Positions 20,477-29,505 of a DNA stretch of 64,000 nt are shown here, in pieces. Position 1 is the stretch's first letter. Every line of letters begins with the position of its first letter. Under the pieces are notes generated by a model. It saw nothing but the letters and a program-made list of their open reading frames with translations. It ran no database searches and was not told the DNA's origin. Position numbers and translations under genes: made by a program. The stretch is from Giesbergeria anulus (GTDB lineage: Bacteria > Pseudomonadota > Gammaproteobacteria > Burkholderiales > Burkholderiaceae_C), in assembly GCF_900111115.1 (NCBI RefSeq), contig NZ_FOGD01000003.1, positions 1 to 64,000 of the forward strand. Direction: 5' to 3'.

Positions 20477-21103
20477 TTACTTCTTGCCCTTGCCCTTGCC
20501 CTTGGCGGGTGCAGCAGCAACCACGGGAGCTTCTACCACGATGACGGGTGCCACCATAGAGACCAGAGCGGGGTTGTTCTGGCTGCCACGGGTGACAGGA
20601 GTCACGCCACGGGGGAACTTGACGTCCTTCAGGTGCAGGGTAGCGCCCTTCTTGAGCTCGCTCAGATCGACCGAGATGAACTCTGGCAGATCGGATGGCA
20701 TGCAGGTGACATCGAGTTCGTTGACCACGACGTTGACGGTGCAGTGATCGACCTTGACGGCTGCCGATTCGTCTGCGCCAACGAAATGCACTGGCACCTT
20801 CAGGTGCAGCTTGGTCTTGGCATCCACGCGCTGGAAGTCAATGTGCAGCACTTGTTGCTTGTAGGGGTGGTATTGCACGTTGCGCAACACGACCTTGACA
20901 GTTTGGCCGCCCAAGTCCATGTCCAGCACGCTGGAGTGGAAGGCTTCCTTCTTCAGGGTGTGCCACAGACCGTTGTGATCGACTTCGATGGCTTGGGGCT
21001 GGGTGTCACCACCGTAGATGATGCCGGGGGTACGGCCAGAATTACGCAGACGGCGGCTCGCACCCGTGCCTTGCTTGGCGCGCTCAAAAGCGACGATGTT
21101 CAT
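20477..21103 (-). CDS. rplY: 50S ribosomal protein L25 (Ctc form)
   Basis: 208-residue long-form L25/Ctc that binds 5S rRNA. The N-terminal L25 domain has RRLRNSGRTPGIIYGG; the C-terminal TL5/Ctc domain has HYCTV-type and LDVTCMPSDLPEFISVDLS blocks. The tail is low-complexity Ala/Lys/Gly (AAPAKGKGKGKK), common in this order. ATG 21103 is preceded on the minus strand by acggaga, a good ribosome binding site; the upstream open frame has no such site. Confidence 0.94.
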   Translation of the reverse strand: MNIVAFERAKQGTGASRRLRNSGRTPGIIYGGDTQPQAIEVDHNGLWHTLKKEAFHSSVLDMDLGGQTVKVVLRNVQYHPYKQQVLHIDFQRVDAKTKLHLKVPVHFVGADESAAVKVDHCTVNVVVNELDVTCMPSDLPEFISVDLSELKKGATLHLKDVKFPRGVTPVTRGSQNNPALVSMVAPVIVVEAPVVAAAPAKGKGKGKK

Positions 21104-21157
21104 AAAATTTCTCCGTGAGAGGCGCACCGCGACCAGTGTCACCTTCGGTTGTAAAAA

Positions 21158-21183
21158 GGCCCTCGCCAACGCAGGAGAGGGCC
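21158..21183 (-). terminator. Intrinsic terminator after prs
   Basis: 7-bp stem GGCCCTC / GAGGGCC with a 12-base loop. On the minus strand it is followed directly by TTTTTAC. It lies in the 102-base prs-rplY gap, 22 bases after the prs stop. Confidence 0.65.
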
Positions 21184-21205
21184 AGGCTTTTTGCCAGACT
21201 CAGAC

Positions 21206-22171
21206 TTAATCGTCTTGGTCTGAGAACAAACTCATCACCGAGTCACCGTTGGCAATGCGCTGGATGGTCTCGCCAATCAGCGGTGCTACGGAGAGCTGGC
21301 GAATCTTGGTGCAGGCGCTGGCGGCGGCACTCAAGGGAATGGTGTTGGTAACGACGACTTCATCTAGTGCCGAGCCAGTGATACGGTCAATGGCCGGGCC
21401 AGAGAAAATGGGGTGTGTACAGTAAGCGTAGACACTCTTGGCACCGCGTGCTTTGAGTACTTCGGCGGCTTTGACCAAGGTACCGGCGGTGTCGATCATG
21501 TCGTCCATGATGACGCAGTTGCGGCCTTCGATCTCGCCAATGACGTGCATCACTTCAGAGACGTTGGCCTTGGGGCGGCGCTTGTCAATGATGGCCAAAT
21601 CGCAACCGAGTTGCTTGGCCAGCGCACGAGCGCGCACCACGCCACCCACGTCGGGCGACACAACGATCAGGTTCTCGTAGTTTCTTTGGCGCAGATCGCC
21701 CAGCAACACCGGCGAAGCGTAGATGTTATCGACCGGGATGTCGAAGAAACCTTGGATTTGGTCGGCATGCAAATCCATGGTCAAAACGCGGGCCACGCCC
21801 ACGGTTTGCAACAGGTTTGCTACCACCTTGGCCGAGATGGGCACGCGGGTAGAACGCGGACGGCGGTCTTGGCGGGCGTAACCAAAATAGGGAATCACGG
21901 CGCTGATACGTTCAGCCGAGGCGCGCTTGAGCGCATCGACCATGATCAGCAGTTCCATCAGGTTTTCATTCGTGGGTGCGCAAGTGGACTGAACCACAAA
22001 CACATCACGGGCACGGACGTTTTCTTTGATTTCTACGGTGACTTCACCGTCAGAGAAGCGGCTGACATCAGCGGCCCCCAAAGTGGTGCCAAGGTGCTTG
22101 GCGATGTCAGCGGCCATGCTAGGATTGGCATTGCCGGTGAAAACCATGAAATCGAGAGGATTGGCTTGCAT
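21206..22171 (-). CDS. prs: Ribose-phosphate pyrophosphokinase
   Basis: 321-residue PRPP synthetase supplying purine, pyrimidine, His, Trp and NAD synthesis. Motifs: [20 protein letters not shown], the regulatory and ATP loops around [41 protein letters not shown], and the PRPP loop [11 protein letters not shown]. Normal length. tRNA-Gln is 54 bases upstream on the same strand, and rplY follows, a widely conserved arrangement. Confidence 0.96.
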   Translation of the reverse strand: MQANPLDFMVFTGNANPSMAADIAKHLGTTLGAADVSRFSDGEVTVEIKENVRARDVFVVQSTCAPTNENLMELLIMVDALKRASAERISAVIPYFGYARQDRRPRSTRVPISAKVVANLLQTVGVARVLTMDLHADQIQGFFDIPVDNIYASPVLLGDLRQRNYENLIVVSPDVGGVVRARALAKQLGCDLAIIDKRRPKANVSEVMHVIGEIEGRNCVIMDDMIDTAGTLVKAAEVLKARGAKSVYAYCTHPIFSGPAIDRITGSALDEVVVTNTIPLSAAASACTKIRQLSVAPLIGETIQRIANGDSVMSLFSDQDD

Positions 22172-22225
22172 GAGCTGCCCAGCAATCTGGCTGAAGTGTA
22201 TTTGCCTGCAATGAGGCGAAGAATT

Positions 22226-22302
22226 TGGCAGGGGAAGAAGGATTCGAACCTTCGCATGCCGGAATCAAAATCCGGTGCCTTAACCAGCTTGGCGACTCCC
22301 CT
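22226..22302 (-). tRNA. tRNA-Gln (anticodon TTG)
   Basis: 77 bases on the minus strand including an encoded 3' CCA. The acceptor stem AGGGGAG pairs with TTCCCCT. The anticodon stem CCGGA/TCCGG closes the loop TTTTGAT, giving anticodon TTG that reads CAA. The T-arm carries GGTTCGAATCC. It is placed between ispE and prs. Confidence 0.97.
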
Positions 22303-22339
22303 ACACAGGCCTACTGAACGTTATTCAGCAAGCCTTCAA

Positions 22340-23194
22340 TTATATACCTGAAATCCAACTGCTGAGAGGATGAATCATCAGATTGTCACATTTTTTAACT
22401 TGCCAGTTGCTTGGCGCAACTGCGAGAGCATCGGTATGTGACAGCTGCGCAAATACAGCACTTCCCGACCCCGTCATTCTAGCATGTAATTTTTGTGCTT
22501 CTAGCCAATCTACTGCTTTTTTAACATCAGGGCACAGCAGTTCGGCTACGGGCTGGAGATCGTTGCGCCCAAACTGGTAGGGCGATTGGCAGAGCGTTTC
22601 TATGCTGACGGGGCTGGAATCGCGTTTTAACGTGGGGGCGGCAAAAATGGCCGGGGTAGCCAGACCAGCTGTGGGCTTGACAACCACAAACTGCGTTGGG
22701 GGCAGGCAGTGCGCGCCTGTCAGGGGGGTGATTTGTTCGCCAATGCCTTCTACCCAAGCCGGGTGGCCACACAGAAAGAACGGCACATCGGCCCCTAAGG
22801 GTAGGCCAATCCTGCTCAAGGCCGCCCGGCTGAGCTTGAGCTGCCACAGCTGGTTGAGCGCCAGCAGAGTGCTGGCAGCATCGGAGGAGCCGCCGCCCAT
22901 GCCTGCTTGGGCTGGAATGCTTTTGTGGATGCCGATGTGCGCGCCCAATGTGCAGCCAGTGGCTGTTTGCAGCGCTTTGGCGGCGCGCACGATCAGGTCA
23001 TCGGCGGGCAGTGGGATGTTCAGGTCCTCGCGGCTGATCTGGCCGTCTTGGCGCAGTGCAAAGTGCAGCGTGTCGCACCAGTCAATCAGCACAAAGGCCG
23101 ATTGCAGCAGGTGGTAGCCATCGGCGCGGCGTCCGGTGATATGCAGAAACAGGTTGAGCTTGGCTGGGGCCGGAACGTCGTACAGGGCTTGCAT
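22340..23194 (-). CDS. ispE: 4-diphosphocytidyl-2-C-methyl-D-erythritol kinase
   Basis: 284-residue GHMP kinase of the MEP isoprenoid pathway. The substrate block APAKLNLFLHITGRRADGYH is at the N-terminus (Lys near residue 12), and the ATP loop PAQAGMGGGSSDAASTLLAL is near residues 95-114. C-terminal RMTGSGSAVFA is the third GHMP motif. It sits 15 bases after lolB on the same strand, the usual lolB-ispE order. Confidence 0.95.
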   Translation of the reverse strand: MQALYDVPAPAKLNLFLHITGRRADGYHLLQSAFVLIDWCDTLHFALRQDGQISREDLNIPLPADDLIVRAAKALQTATGCTLGAHIGIHKSIPAQAGMGGGSSDAASTLLALNQLWQLKLSRAALSRIGLPLGADVPFFLCGHPAWVEGIGEQITPLTGAHCLPPTQFVVVKPTAGLATPAIFAAPTLKRDSSPVSIETLCQSPYQFGRNDLQPVAELLCPDVKKAVDWLEAQKLHARMTGSGSAVFAQLSHTDALAVAPSNWQVKKCDNLMIHPLSSWISGI

Positions 23195-23209
23195 AGGAAA
23201 AATGGACGA

Positions 23210-23707
23210 TCAGCGTTCAAACGTGATGCGCAAGGTGGTTTGTGGCTCCGGGCTAAAGCGTGTGGCGCTCAGGCGGCCTTGGGCAATGGCGCTTAAGTCG
23301 GTGCTCCAGCCGTCCATGGGTGTGGGTAGGCCCGCCAGCCAATCAAATAGCGCGGTGATGGGGATGGGCGCGCCGGTGCCGCGCTCTAACAGGGCATCGA
23401 CGGAGGCGGCTTCTTCGATGGTGTTGTTGGTGTGCAGCCGCGCCCCTTGTGGATTCCAGTGCAGTTGCGCTAGGGTGCTGCCCAAAGGGGTGCTCAATTG
23501 CAGGCTGCCGGTGTGGGCATGGCCTTGCAGTTCAAAGGCGGCAATAAAGGAGCGCGATGGCTGGCCCTCTACTTGCAGGGCCAAGCGGCCACTCCAGAAG
23601 GTGCGCTGGGCTGCGTCAGGCCCAGCAGGTGCCGCCGCAGGTTGGGCGCAGCCGAGCAAGGCGATGGGCAAGCCCAAAGCACAGAGCACAGCCCAGCGGC
23701 GCAGCAT
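23210..23707 (-). CDS. lolB: Outer-membrane lipoprotein insertion factor LolB
   Basis: 165-residue lipoprotein. The signal peptide ends in a lipobox LLGC (Cys near residue 20), followed by an Ala/Pro spacer. The mature part has FWSGRLALQVEG and SFIAAFELQGHAHTGSLQL typical of LolB. It receives lipoproteins from LolA and inserts them in the outer membrane. Slightly shorter than E. coli LolB. Start overlaps the TPR gene stop by one base. Confidence 0.9.
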   Translation of the reverse strand: MLRRWAVLCALGLPIALLGCAQPAAAPAGPDAAQRTFWSGRLALQVEGQPSRSFIAAFELQGHAHTGSLQLSTPLGSTLAQLHWNPQGARLHTNNTIEEAASVDALLERGTGAPIPITALFDWLAGLPTPMDGWSTDLSAIAQGRLSATRFSPEPQTTLRITFER

Positions 23708-25506
23708 CAGGGCTGCGCGCCAAAGCGGCGCATGGTTTGTTGCAGGGTTTCGTTGTCAGGCTGCTGGCGCAGGCCCTGTTGCCAGATGGTGCGGGCGCGT
23801 TCGGGCTGCTTGAGCGTCCAGAGCACTTCGCCTAAGTGGGCGGCAATTTCGGCATCGGGGCGGCGGGCAAAGGCCGATTCGAGCAGGCGCAGTGCTTCGG
23901 TGAGCTCGCCCAGCCGGAAGTTGATCCAGCCTAGGCTGTCAATGATGAAAGGATCATTGGGGGCGTAGCTCAGGGCGGTTTCGATCAGCGTCTTGGCCTC
24001 TGTCAGTCGTACCCCGCGTTCGGCCAGCGAATAGCCCAAGGCGTTGTAGGCATGGTGAAAATCGGGCTGGCGCTCTATCACTAGGCGCAGCAGGCGCTCC
24101 ATTTCGTCAAAACGGCCTAGTTTGTCGGCCATCATTGCTTGGTCGTAGAGTAGCTCGTTGTTCTCTGGGGCCAGTGCTACCAAACGGGTTTGGAGTTCGT
24201 AGGCGCTGGCGTGTTCCTTGGCATCGCGCAGCAATTGCACTTCGGCTTGTAGTTTGAGTTGCTCTTCTTGCGCGGTTTGGGTAGGCAGCTTGCGCAGCAA
24301 GGCGCGGGCTTGGGGCAGTTTGCCTTGGCGTGCCAGCAGGGCGGCACGTTGGGTTTGTGCGCCAAAAACGTCATCGGGGTGGTTGATGCGGTTGAGCCAC
24401 GCATCGGCTTGGTGGTATTGGCCGCGTTTTTCGGCAATTTGAGCGTGCAGCAGGTAAGCCTGTGTCTGGCTTTTGCCCAGCTTGCTGTCTGGTGCTGGCT
24501 CGGCGGGGGCTTCTGCGGAGGTGAGGGCGGTAAATTTCTCTAGCGCAGCCTCGGCTTCGGGCAGTTGGTTGTTTTGTAACTGCACAGCGGCCAGCAAAAA
24601 CCAAGCATCGGACTGCTCTGGGTTTTGGCTGGTTAACATTTGCAACTGTGCTTGGGCTTGGGGGTAGCGCTGGCTGCTGAGCAACAGGCGGGCATAGGCC
24701 AGCCGCAGGTCTGCATGGACTTGGGGTTGGGAAAAGTAGCGCTCGACCGGCCCGGCAGCGTCGGCATGGCCGCGCTCTAGCAGTTCTAGCGCCAGCAGGG
24801 CAGCGGCGTCGTCGATGGGGGCTAGGCGCTCGGCTTGCTGCACAGCTTGCAAGGCACCGGGCAAATCTTCGGCTTGCAAGCGTAAGCGGCCCAAGGCCGC
24901 CCAAGCGGCAGGGCCGGTGTGGGGTTGGTTGAGGTAGGGAGCTAAGACTTGCTCGACCAAACTGGCGGCCAAGGCTTTGTCACTGACGCGGCGGTACAGT
25001 TGCGGCAGCGCCAAAAAGGCGCTGGCTTGGCTGGGTGCAGGGGTGAGTGACAGCTCTTGTGCCAGTGGTGTTGCTGTGTCGCGCACCCGGTTGAGGGCGA
25101 TGAGAATTTGCAGCACATAGCGGTTGGCCTCGCGTGACTGTGGCCAAGCCTGTTGCCAAGCCCGTGCCGCTGCCAGTGCTGACTCGCCTGAGCGTGCCTG
25201 CAAGGCAATGTCGGTGGCGCGTTGGTAGAGTGGCTCGTCGTGACGGCTGCGTGCGGCCTCTAGCATCAGGGCAAAGCCGGTGGCTGGGTCGCCGGTGCGG
25301 GTGGCTATTTCACCGAGCAAGATGTCATAAAAAACCTCGGCGTTGAAGGCCGCATTGAGTGCGGAGGTGCGCGCCTCTTCTTGCGCTAAACGGCGTTGAT
25401 TTTTTGCCGCATGGGCCGATGGGGCGGATGGCGTTGCCGCCACCGCAGCATTGACTGTAAGGGCAGCGGTAAGAGTGCAGAGCAAAAAACGACGAATGGA
25501 GGCCAT
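23707..25506 (-). CDS. Periplasmic or outer-membrane TPR protein
   Basis: 599-residue protein with a Sec signal peptide (FLLCTLTAALTVNAAVAA). Many tetratricopeptide repeats span residues 50-590, for example GDPATGFALMLEAARSRHDE, HAYNALGYSLAERGVRLTEA, and FIIDSLGWINFRLGELTEA. This is the conserved betaproteobacterial TPR gene found directly upstream of lolB-ispE; a role in envelope assembly is inferred from that linkage only. It is divergent from mutM across 48 bases. Confidence 0.85.
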   Translation of the reverse strand: MASIRRFLLCTLTAALTVNAAVAATPSAPSAHAAKNQRRLAQEEARTSALNAAFNAEVFYDILLGEIATRTGDPATGFALMLEAARSRHDEPLYQRATDIALQARSGESALAAARAWQQAWPQSREANRYVLQILIALNRVRDTATPLAQELSLTPAPSQASAFLALPQLYRRVSDKALAASLVEQVLAPYLNQPHTGPAAWAALGRLRLQAEDLPGALQAVQQAERLAPIDDAAALLALELLERGHADAAGPVERYFSQPQVHADLRLAYARLLLSSQRYPQAQAQLQMLTSQNPEQSDAWFLLAAVQLQNNQLPEAEAALEKFTALTSAEAPAEPAPDSKLGKSQTQAYLLHAQIAEKRGQYHQADAWLNRINHPDDVFGAQTQRAALLARQGKLPQARALLRKLPTQTAQEEQLKLQAEVQLLRDAKEHASAYELQTRLVALAPENNELLYDQAMMADKLGRFDEMERLLRLVIERQPDFHHAYNALGYSLAERGVRLTEAKTLIETALSYAPNDPFIIDSLGWINFRLGELTEALRLLESAFARRPDAEIAAHLGEVLWTLKQPERARTIWQQGLRQQPDNETLQQTMRRFGAQP

Positions 25507-25554
25507 AGACCATAATAATCCATGCTTCGATACATCCAGCCAAAGTGGTGAAAC

Positions 25555-26370
25555 ATGCCTGAATTGCCCGAAGTAGAAGTCACGCGCCGCAGTTTTGCGC
25601 AGTCTATTGCGGGGGCCAAAATTTTGGCCGCCTTACCGGGCAAGCCTTTGCGCTGGCCGTTGGGTTGCGCACCCACGGATTTGGTCGGGCGGGTGGTGCA
25701 AGGGGTGCGCCGGCGCGGCAAGTATTTGTTGCTCGATTTGGAGCCGGGCCTGTTGCTGCTGCACCTAGGCATGTCGGGCAGCTTGCGCTTTGCACCCACC
25801 TTGCCTGCCCCCGGCCCCCATGACCATTTTGATTTGCACACCACGCAGGGTAGTTTGCGCTTGAACGACCCACGCCGTTTTGGCGCTGTGGTTTATGCCA
25901 GTGCCGAGCACGATGCGGTGGCACAAAAGCTGTTGGGCCATTTGGGTATGGAGCCTTTGTCTGATGCCTTTGAGCTGGCAGCATTTGAGCGTGGCCTGCA
26001 GGCCAGTCGCTCTAGTATTAAGCAGTTGCTGCTGGCTGGGCGCTTGGTGGTGGGTGTGGGCAATATCTATGCTTGTGAGGCGTTGTTTCTAGCCGGTATT
26101 TTGCCTACTGCGCTTGCCCGTGATCTGCTGCCCGTGCAGGTGCTGCGGTTGCATGGGGCGATTCGGCAGGTGTTGGCAAAGGCGGTCGATAGCGGTGGCA
26201 GCACCTTGCGCAATTTTTCCAGTGCCAATGGCCAGAGTGGTCATTTTCAGCAGCAAGTCCATGTTTATGGCCGGGAGGGCCAGCCCTGTCATACTTGTGC
26301 TACGCCAGTGCGCATGGTGCGCCAGGTGCAGCGCAGCAGCTATTACTGCCCTGTCTGCCAACATGGCTGA
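25555..26370 (+). CDS. mutM: Formamidopyrimidine-DNA glycosylase
   Basis: 271-residue bifunctional glycosylase/AP lyase removing 8-oxoguanine and FaPy. Catalytic N-terminus [12 protein letters not shown] (Pro2 nucleophile, Glu3), Lys in [10 protein letters not shown], helix-two-turn-helix [20 protein letters not shown], and the C-terminal zinc finger with paired CHTC and CPVC. All key residues are intact. First of a mutM / dynamin-like / mutY run. Confidence 0.96.
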   Translation: MPELPEVEVTRRSFAQSIAGAKILAALPGKPLRWPLGCAPTDLVGRVVQGVRRRGKYLLLDLEPGLLLLHLGMSGSLRFAPTLPAPGPHDHFDLHTTQGSLRLNDPRRFGAVVYASAEHDAVAQKLLGHLGMEPLSDAFELAAFERGLQASRSSIKQLLLAGRLVVGVGNIYACEALFLAGILPTALARDLLPVQVLRLHGAIRQVLAKAVDSGGSTLRNFSSANGQSGHFQQQVHVYGREGQPCHTCATPVRMVRQVQRSSYYCPVCQHG

Positions 26371-26462
26371 TCGCCCCGATTCTGTACGGTGTGAGCGCTG
26401 TGCGGGCAGCCTACGGCGGCACGTATTTTGTTGCAGTGGGCTTTTTGAATTCCGGGAACAAA

Positions 26463-28454
26463 GTGGAATCTTCATTCAACGACCAGTTTGAGCAACATGG
26501 CCAGTGGCGGCGTGCATTTGCCCAGCAGTTGAAGCAGTTGGCGCAATGGATGGACGCCCAAGAGCTGATGGATGCTGCGGTGCAAGAGCGCCTGCAAAGA
26601 CTAGAGGCGCAGGTGCGCTCAGACAAAATCATGGTTGCCTTTGTGGCCGAGTTCTCGCGCGGCAAGTCTGAGCTGATTAACGCCATTTTTTTTGCCAACT
26701 ATGGCCGGCGCATCATGCCCGCCAGTCCGGGGCGCACCACCATGTGCCCGACCGAGTTGGGCTACGACAGCACAGAGCCACCCACCTTGCGCCTGTTGCC
26801 CATTGAGACCCGGCTGCAAGCGCCCAGCCTGAGCGAGTGGCGCTTGCGCCGCGACACTTGGGTGACGCTGCCCTTGGACATTCACCACGCCGCTGAGATT
26901 GCTGAGGCCATCGAAAAGGTGGCCCAAGTGCGCAAGGTGAGCCTTGACGAGGCGCGCGCGTTGGGTTTTTGGCACGACGAGTTGCCTGAAGACAACCCTT
27001 TCCCCGATGCCCACGGCCAAGTAGAGGTGCCGATGTGGCGTCATGCCATCATCAACATGCCGCACCCGCTGCTCAAAGATGGGCTAGTCATTTTGGATAC
27101 CCCCGGCCTCAATGCGGTGGGGGCCGAGCCAGAACTGACCGTCAACCTGATTTCGCAGGCCCATGCTGTAGTATTTATTTTGGGGGCCGATACGGGCGTG
27201 ACGCGCTCGGATTTGGCGATTTGGCGTGAGCATTTGGCTGCCCCCCAAGGCAGCAACGATGCGCGGCTGGTGGTACTCAACAAGATTGATACCCTGTGGG
27301 ATGCGCTCAGTACCCCTGAGCTGGTACGCACGCAGTTGCAGCGTCAGTGTGCCACCTCGGCTCAGTTGTTGGGGGTGACTACCGCTCAGGTGCTGCCGGT
27401 ATCGGCACAAAAAGGCTTGCTGGCCAAAATCACCAGCGACGATGCCCTGTTGCAGGCCAGTGGCTTGCCGAGGTTAGAGGCAGCGCTGGCGCACGGCATC
27501 ATGGGCCAGCGCCAAGCCATTTTGCGTGCTGCCGTAGCAGCTGGGGTCTCTAGCCTGAATGTCGAGATGACCCGCGTGTTTAACATCCGCCGCCGCGATT
27601 TGGACGATCAGATGCTAGAGCTGCGCAGCTTGCGCGGCAAAAATGCCTCGGTGATTGAGTCCATGCGCAGCCGCATTGAGCAAGAGCAAACAGAATTTAA
27701 CTGCAGCGCCGCCAAGATACAGGCGGTGCGCACCGTACACCTTAGGCTGTTGCAGGACGTGTTTTTGCAACTGGGGGCCAAGGCACTCAAAGAGCACATG
27801 CGCTCTTTGGTCGAGGCGTTGCAGCAAAAGGGCCTGAAATTGGGGGTGCGCAAGCAATATGCCGAAACTTTTGAGCACCTAGGGGCCACGCTGGATGCTG
27901 CCCAAGCAGCGGCCACCGAGATTCAGGCCATGTTGGGGGGCACCTTCAATCAGCTCAATGCCGAGTTTGGCTTTTCATTGCAGGTACCAGCACCGCCGCG
28001 CATGGAGCAGTTTTCTGCGGATTTGGCGCGTATTCAAGAGAGCCATTTACAGTATCTGAGCTTGGGCAATGCCCTGAAACTGGCGAACTCCGATTTTGCT
28101 GAGCGCCTAGGCCGGGCGCTGTTTATGCGCGTGCGCGCCGTATTGGAGTCGGCGGCCAATGATTTGGAGTTGTGGAGCAAAACCGCCACGGCGCAATTGG
28201 ACGCCCAATTGCGCGAGCGTCGGCGCAGTTTTACCCGGCGTATTGAGGCGGTAGACCGCATCCAATCGGCAGCCAGTGGGCTGGTAGAGCGCATTGCCGA
28301 AATTGAGGAGAGCGAGGCTGCGCTGTCTCGTTTGCAGCAAAGGCTACAAGCCCACACCCAACAGTTGCTGGCTTTGTCGGCGGGGGCATCCACGGTGCCA
28401 AGGGTATTGCCAGCGTCAGCGCCCGATGTGGCAGCGGTGGTTGCTGCTGCATGA
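26463..28454 (+). CDS. Dynamin-like GTPase
   Basis: 663-residue protein from GTG 26463; the frame is open from 26295 but the upstream part overlaps mutM and looks non-coding. G1 is AEFSRGKSELIN near residue 60 (the first P-loop Gly is Ala), switch region SPGRTTMCPTELGYD, G3 LDTPGLNAVG near residue 215, and G4 LNKIDTLWD near 278. The C-terminal half is long and helical/coiled (residues 360-650). Large bacterial GTPases of this group act at membranes; the target is unknown. Its stop overlaps mutY (ATGA). Placement between mutM and mutY is notable. Confidence 0.82.
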   Translation: MESSFNDQFEQHGQWRRAFAQQLKQLAQWMDAQELMDAAVQERLQRLEAQVRSDKIMVAFVAEFSRGKSELINAIFFANYGRRIMPASPGRTTMCPTELGYDSTEPPTLRLLPIETRLQAPSLSEWRLRRDTWVTLPLDIHHAAEIAEAIEKVAQVRKVSLDEARALGFWHDELPEDNPFPDAHGQVEVPMWRHAIINMPHPLLKDGLVILDTPGLNAVGAEPELTVNLISQAHAVVFILGADTGVTRSDLAIWREHLAAPQGSNDARLVVLNKIDTLWDALSTPELVRTQLQRQCATSAQLLGVTTAQVLPVSAQKGLLAKITSDDALLQASGLPRLEAALAHGIMGQRQAILRAAVAAGVSSLNVEMTRVFNIRRRDLDDQMLELRSLRGKNASVIESMRSRIEQEQTEFNCSAAKIQAVRTVHLRLLQDVFLQLGAKALKEHMRSLVEALQQKGLKLGVRKQYAETFEHLGATLDAAQAAATEIQAMLGGTFNQLNAEFGFSLQVPAPPRMEQFSADLARIQESHLQYLSLGNALKLANSDFAERLGRALFMRVRAVLESAANDLELWSKTATAQLDAQLRERRRSFTRRIEAVDRIQSAASGLVERIAEIEESEAALSRLQQRLQAHTQQLLALSAGASTVPRVLPASAPDVAAVVAAA

Positions 28455-29485
28455 GTACCTTGGCCGATACGGTGGTGGCTTGGCAGGCCCAGCATGGCCG
28501 TAACCACTTGCCTTGGCAGCAAACGCGCGACCCGTACCGGGTCTGGCTGTCAGAAATCATGCTGCAACAGACCCAAGTGAGCACGGTGCTGGACTATTAC
28601 GCCCGCTTTTTGGTTCGGTTCCCAGACGTGGCAGCTTTGGCCGCCGCATCGCAAGACGAGGTGCTGGCGCTGTGGAGTGGCTTAGGCTATTACAGTCGGG
28701 CGCGCAATTTGCACCGCTGCGCCCAAGTGGTGGTGCAGCAGCACGGGGGGCAGTTTCCGCCCACCGCGGCCCAGTTGGCGCAGTTGCCGGGCATAGGCCG
28801 CTCTACAGCGGGGGCGATTGCCTCTTTCTGCTTTGCTGAGCGTGTGCCCATTCTGGATGCCAATGTGCGCCGGGTGCTCACCCGTGTGTTGGCTTTTGGT
28901 GCCGATTTGGCTGTAGCCGCAAATGAGCGCCAGCTGTGGGATGCTGCGCAGGCCCTTTTGCCTGAGCACAACCTAGCAGTGACCATGCCCGGTTATACCC
29001 AAGGCCTGATGGACTTGGGCGCTACGGTGTGTTCAGTGCGCAAACCCAGTTGCCTGCTGTGTCCATTGAGCGGGCAGTGCGTAGCGCTAGCCCAAGGCGA
29101 GCCTGAGCACTACCCCGTCAAAACACGCAAGTTGCAGCGGCAGGCGCAGTCGTGGTGGCTGTTGTGGTTGCAAGATGCCCAAGGCCGGGTCTATTTGCAG
29201 CGGCGGCCTGCCACGGGCATCTGGGCTGGTCTGTATTGCTTGCCGGTGCTCGATTCGGCGCAAGCGCTGGCCCAGCATCCCGCCTTGGCCGATGCCAGCG
29301 CAGTAGAGCATTTGCCCGCCTTTTTACACGTACTCACACACCGTGATTTGCACTTGCACCCGGTGCGCGCACACATAAAGGTGCCTGATGTGGCGTGTGA
29401 CGAGGGCGGGGGCTGGTTTGCGCCTGCGCAATGGCCCGATTTGGGCTTGCCCGCCCCCATCCGTAAATTATTGTTGGCCGGGTGA
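28451..29485 (+). CDS. mutY: Adenine DNA glycosylase MutY
   Basis: 344-residue glycosylase that removes A opposite 8-oxoG. N-terminal LPWQQTRDPYRVWLSEIMLQ and QTQVSTV, helix-hairpin-helix LPGIGRSTAGAIASF with the catalytic Asp in PILDANVRRVL, 4Fe-4S cysteines spaced C-X6-C-X2-C-X5-C (CSVRKPSCLLCPLSGQC), and a C-terminal NUDIX-like 8-oxoG reader domain. It works in the same GO repair pathway as mutM two genes upstream. Confidence 0.95.
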   Translation: MSTLADTVVAWQAQHGRNHLPWQQTRDPYRVWLSEIMLQQTQVSTVLDYYARFLVRFPDVAALAAASQDEVLALWSGLGYYSRARNLHRCAQVVVQQHGGQFPPTAAQLAQLPGIGRSTAGAIASFCFAERVPILDANVRRVLTRVLAFGADLAVAANERQLWDAAQALLPEHNLAVTMPGYTQGLMDLGATVCSVRKPSCLLCPLSGQCVALAQGEPEHYPVKTRKLQRQAQSWWLLWLQDAQGRVYLQRRPATGIWAGLYCLPVLDSAQALAQHPALADASAVEHLPAFLHVLTHRDLHLHPVRAHIKVPDVACDEGGGWFAPAQWPDLGLPAPIRKLLLAG

Positions 29486-29505
29486 GGGCCCCGGATGGTT
29501 TGTCG

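Noticed and set aside
18600-20480. CIRCE operator near hrcA
   Set aside because: I looked for the TTAGCACTC-N9-GAGTGCTAA repeat on both strands and saw none.
26295-26462. N-terminal extension of the dynamin-like GTPase
   Set aside because: It would overlap the mutM zinc-finger coding region in another frame and adds non-conserved sequence; GTG 26463 gives a natural start.
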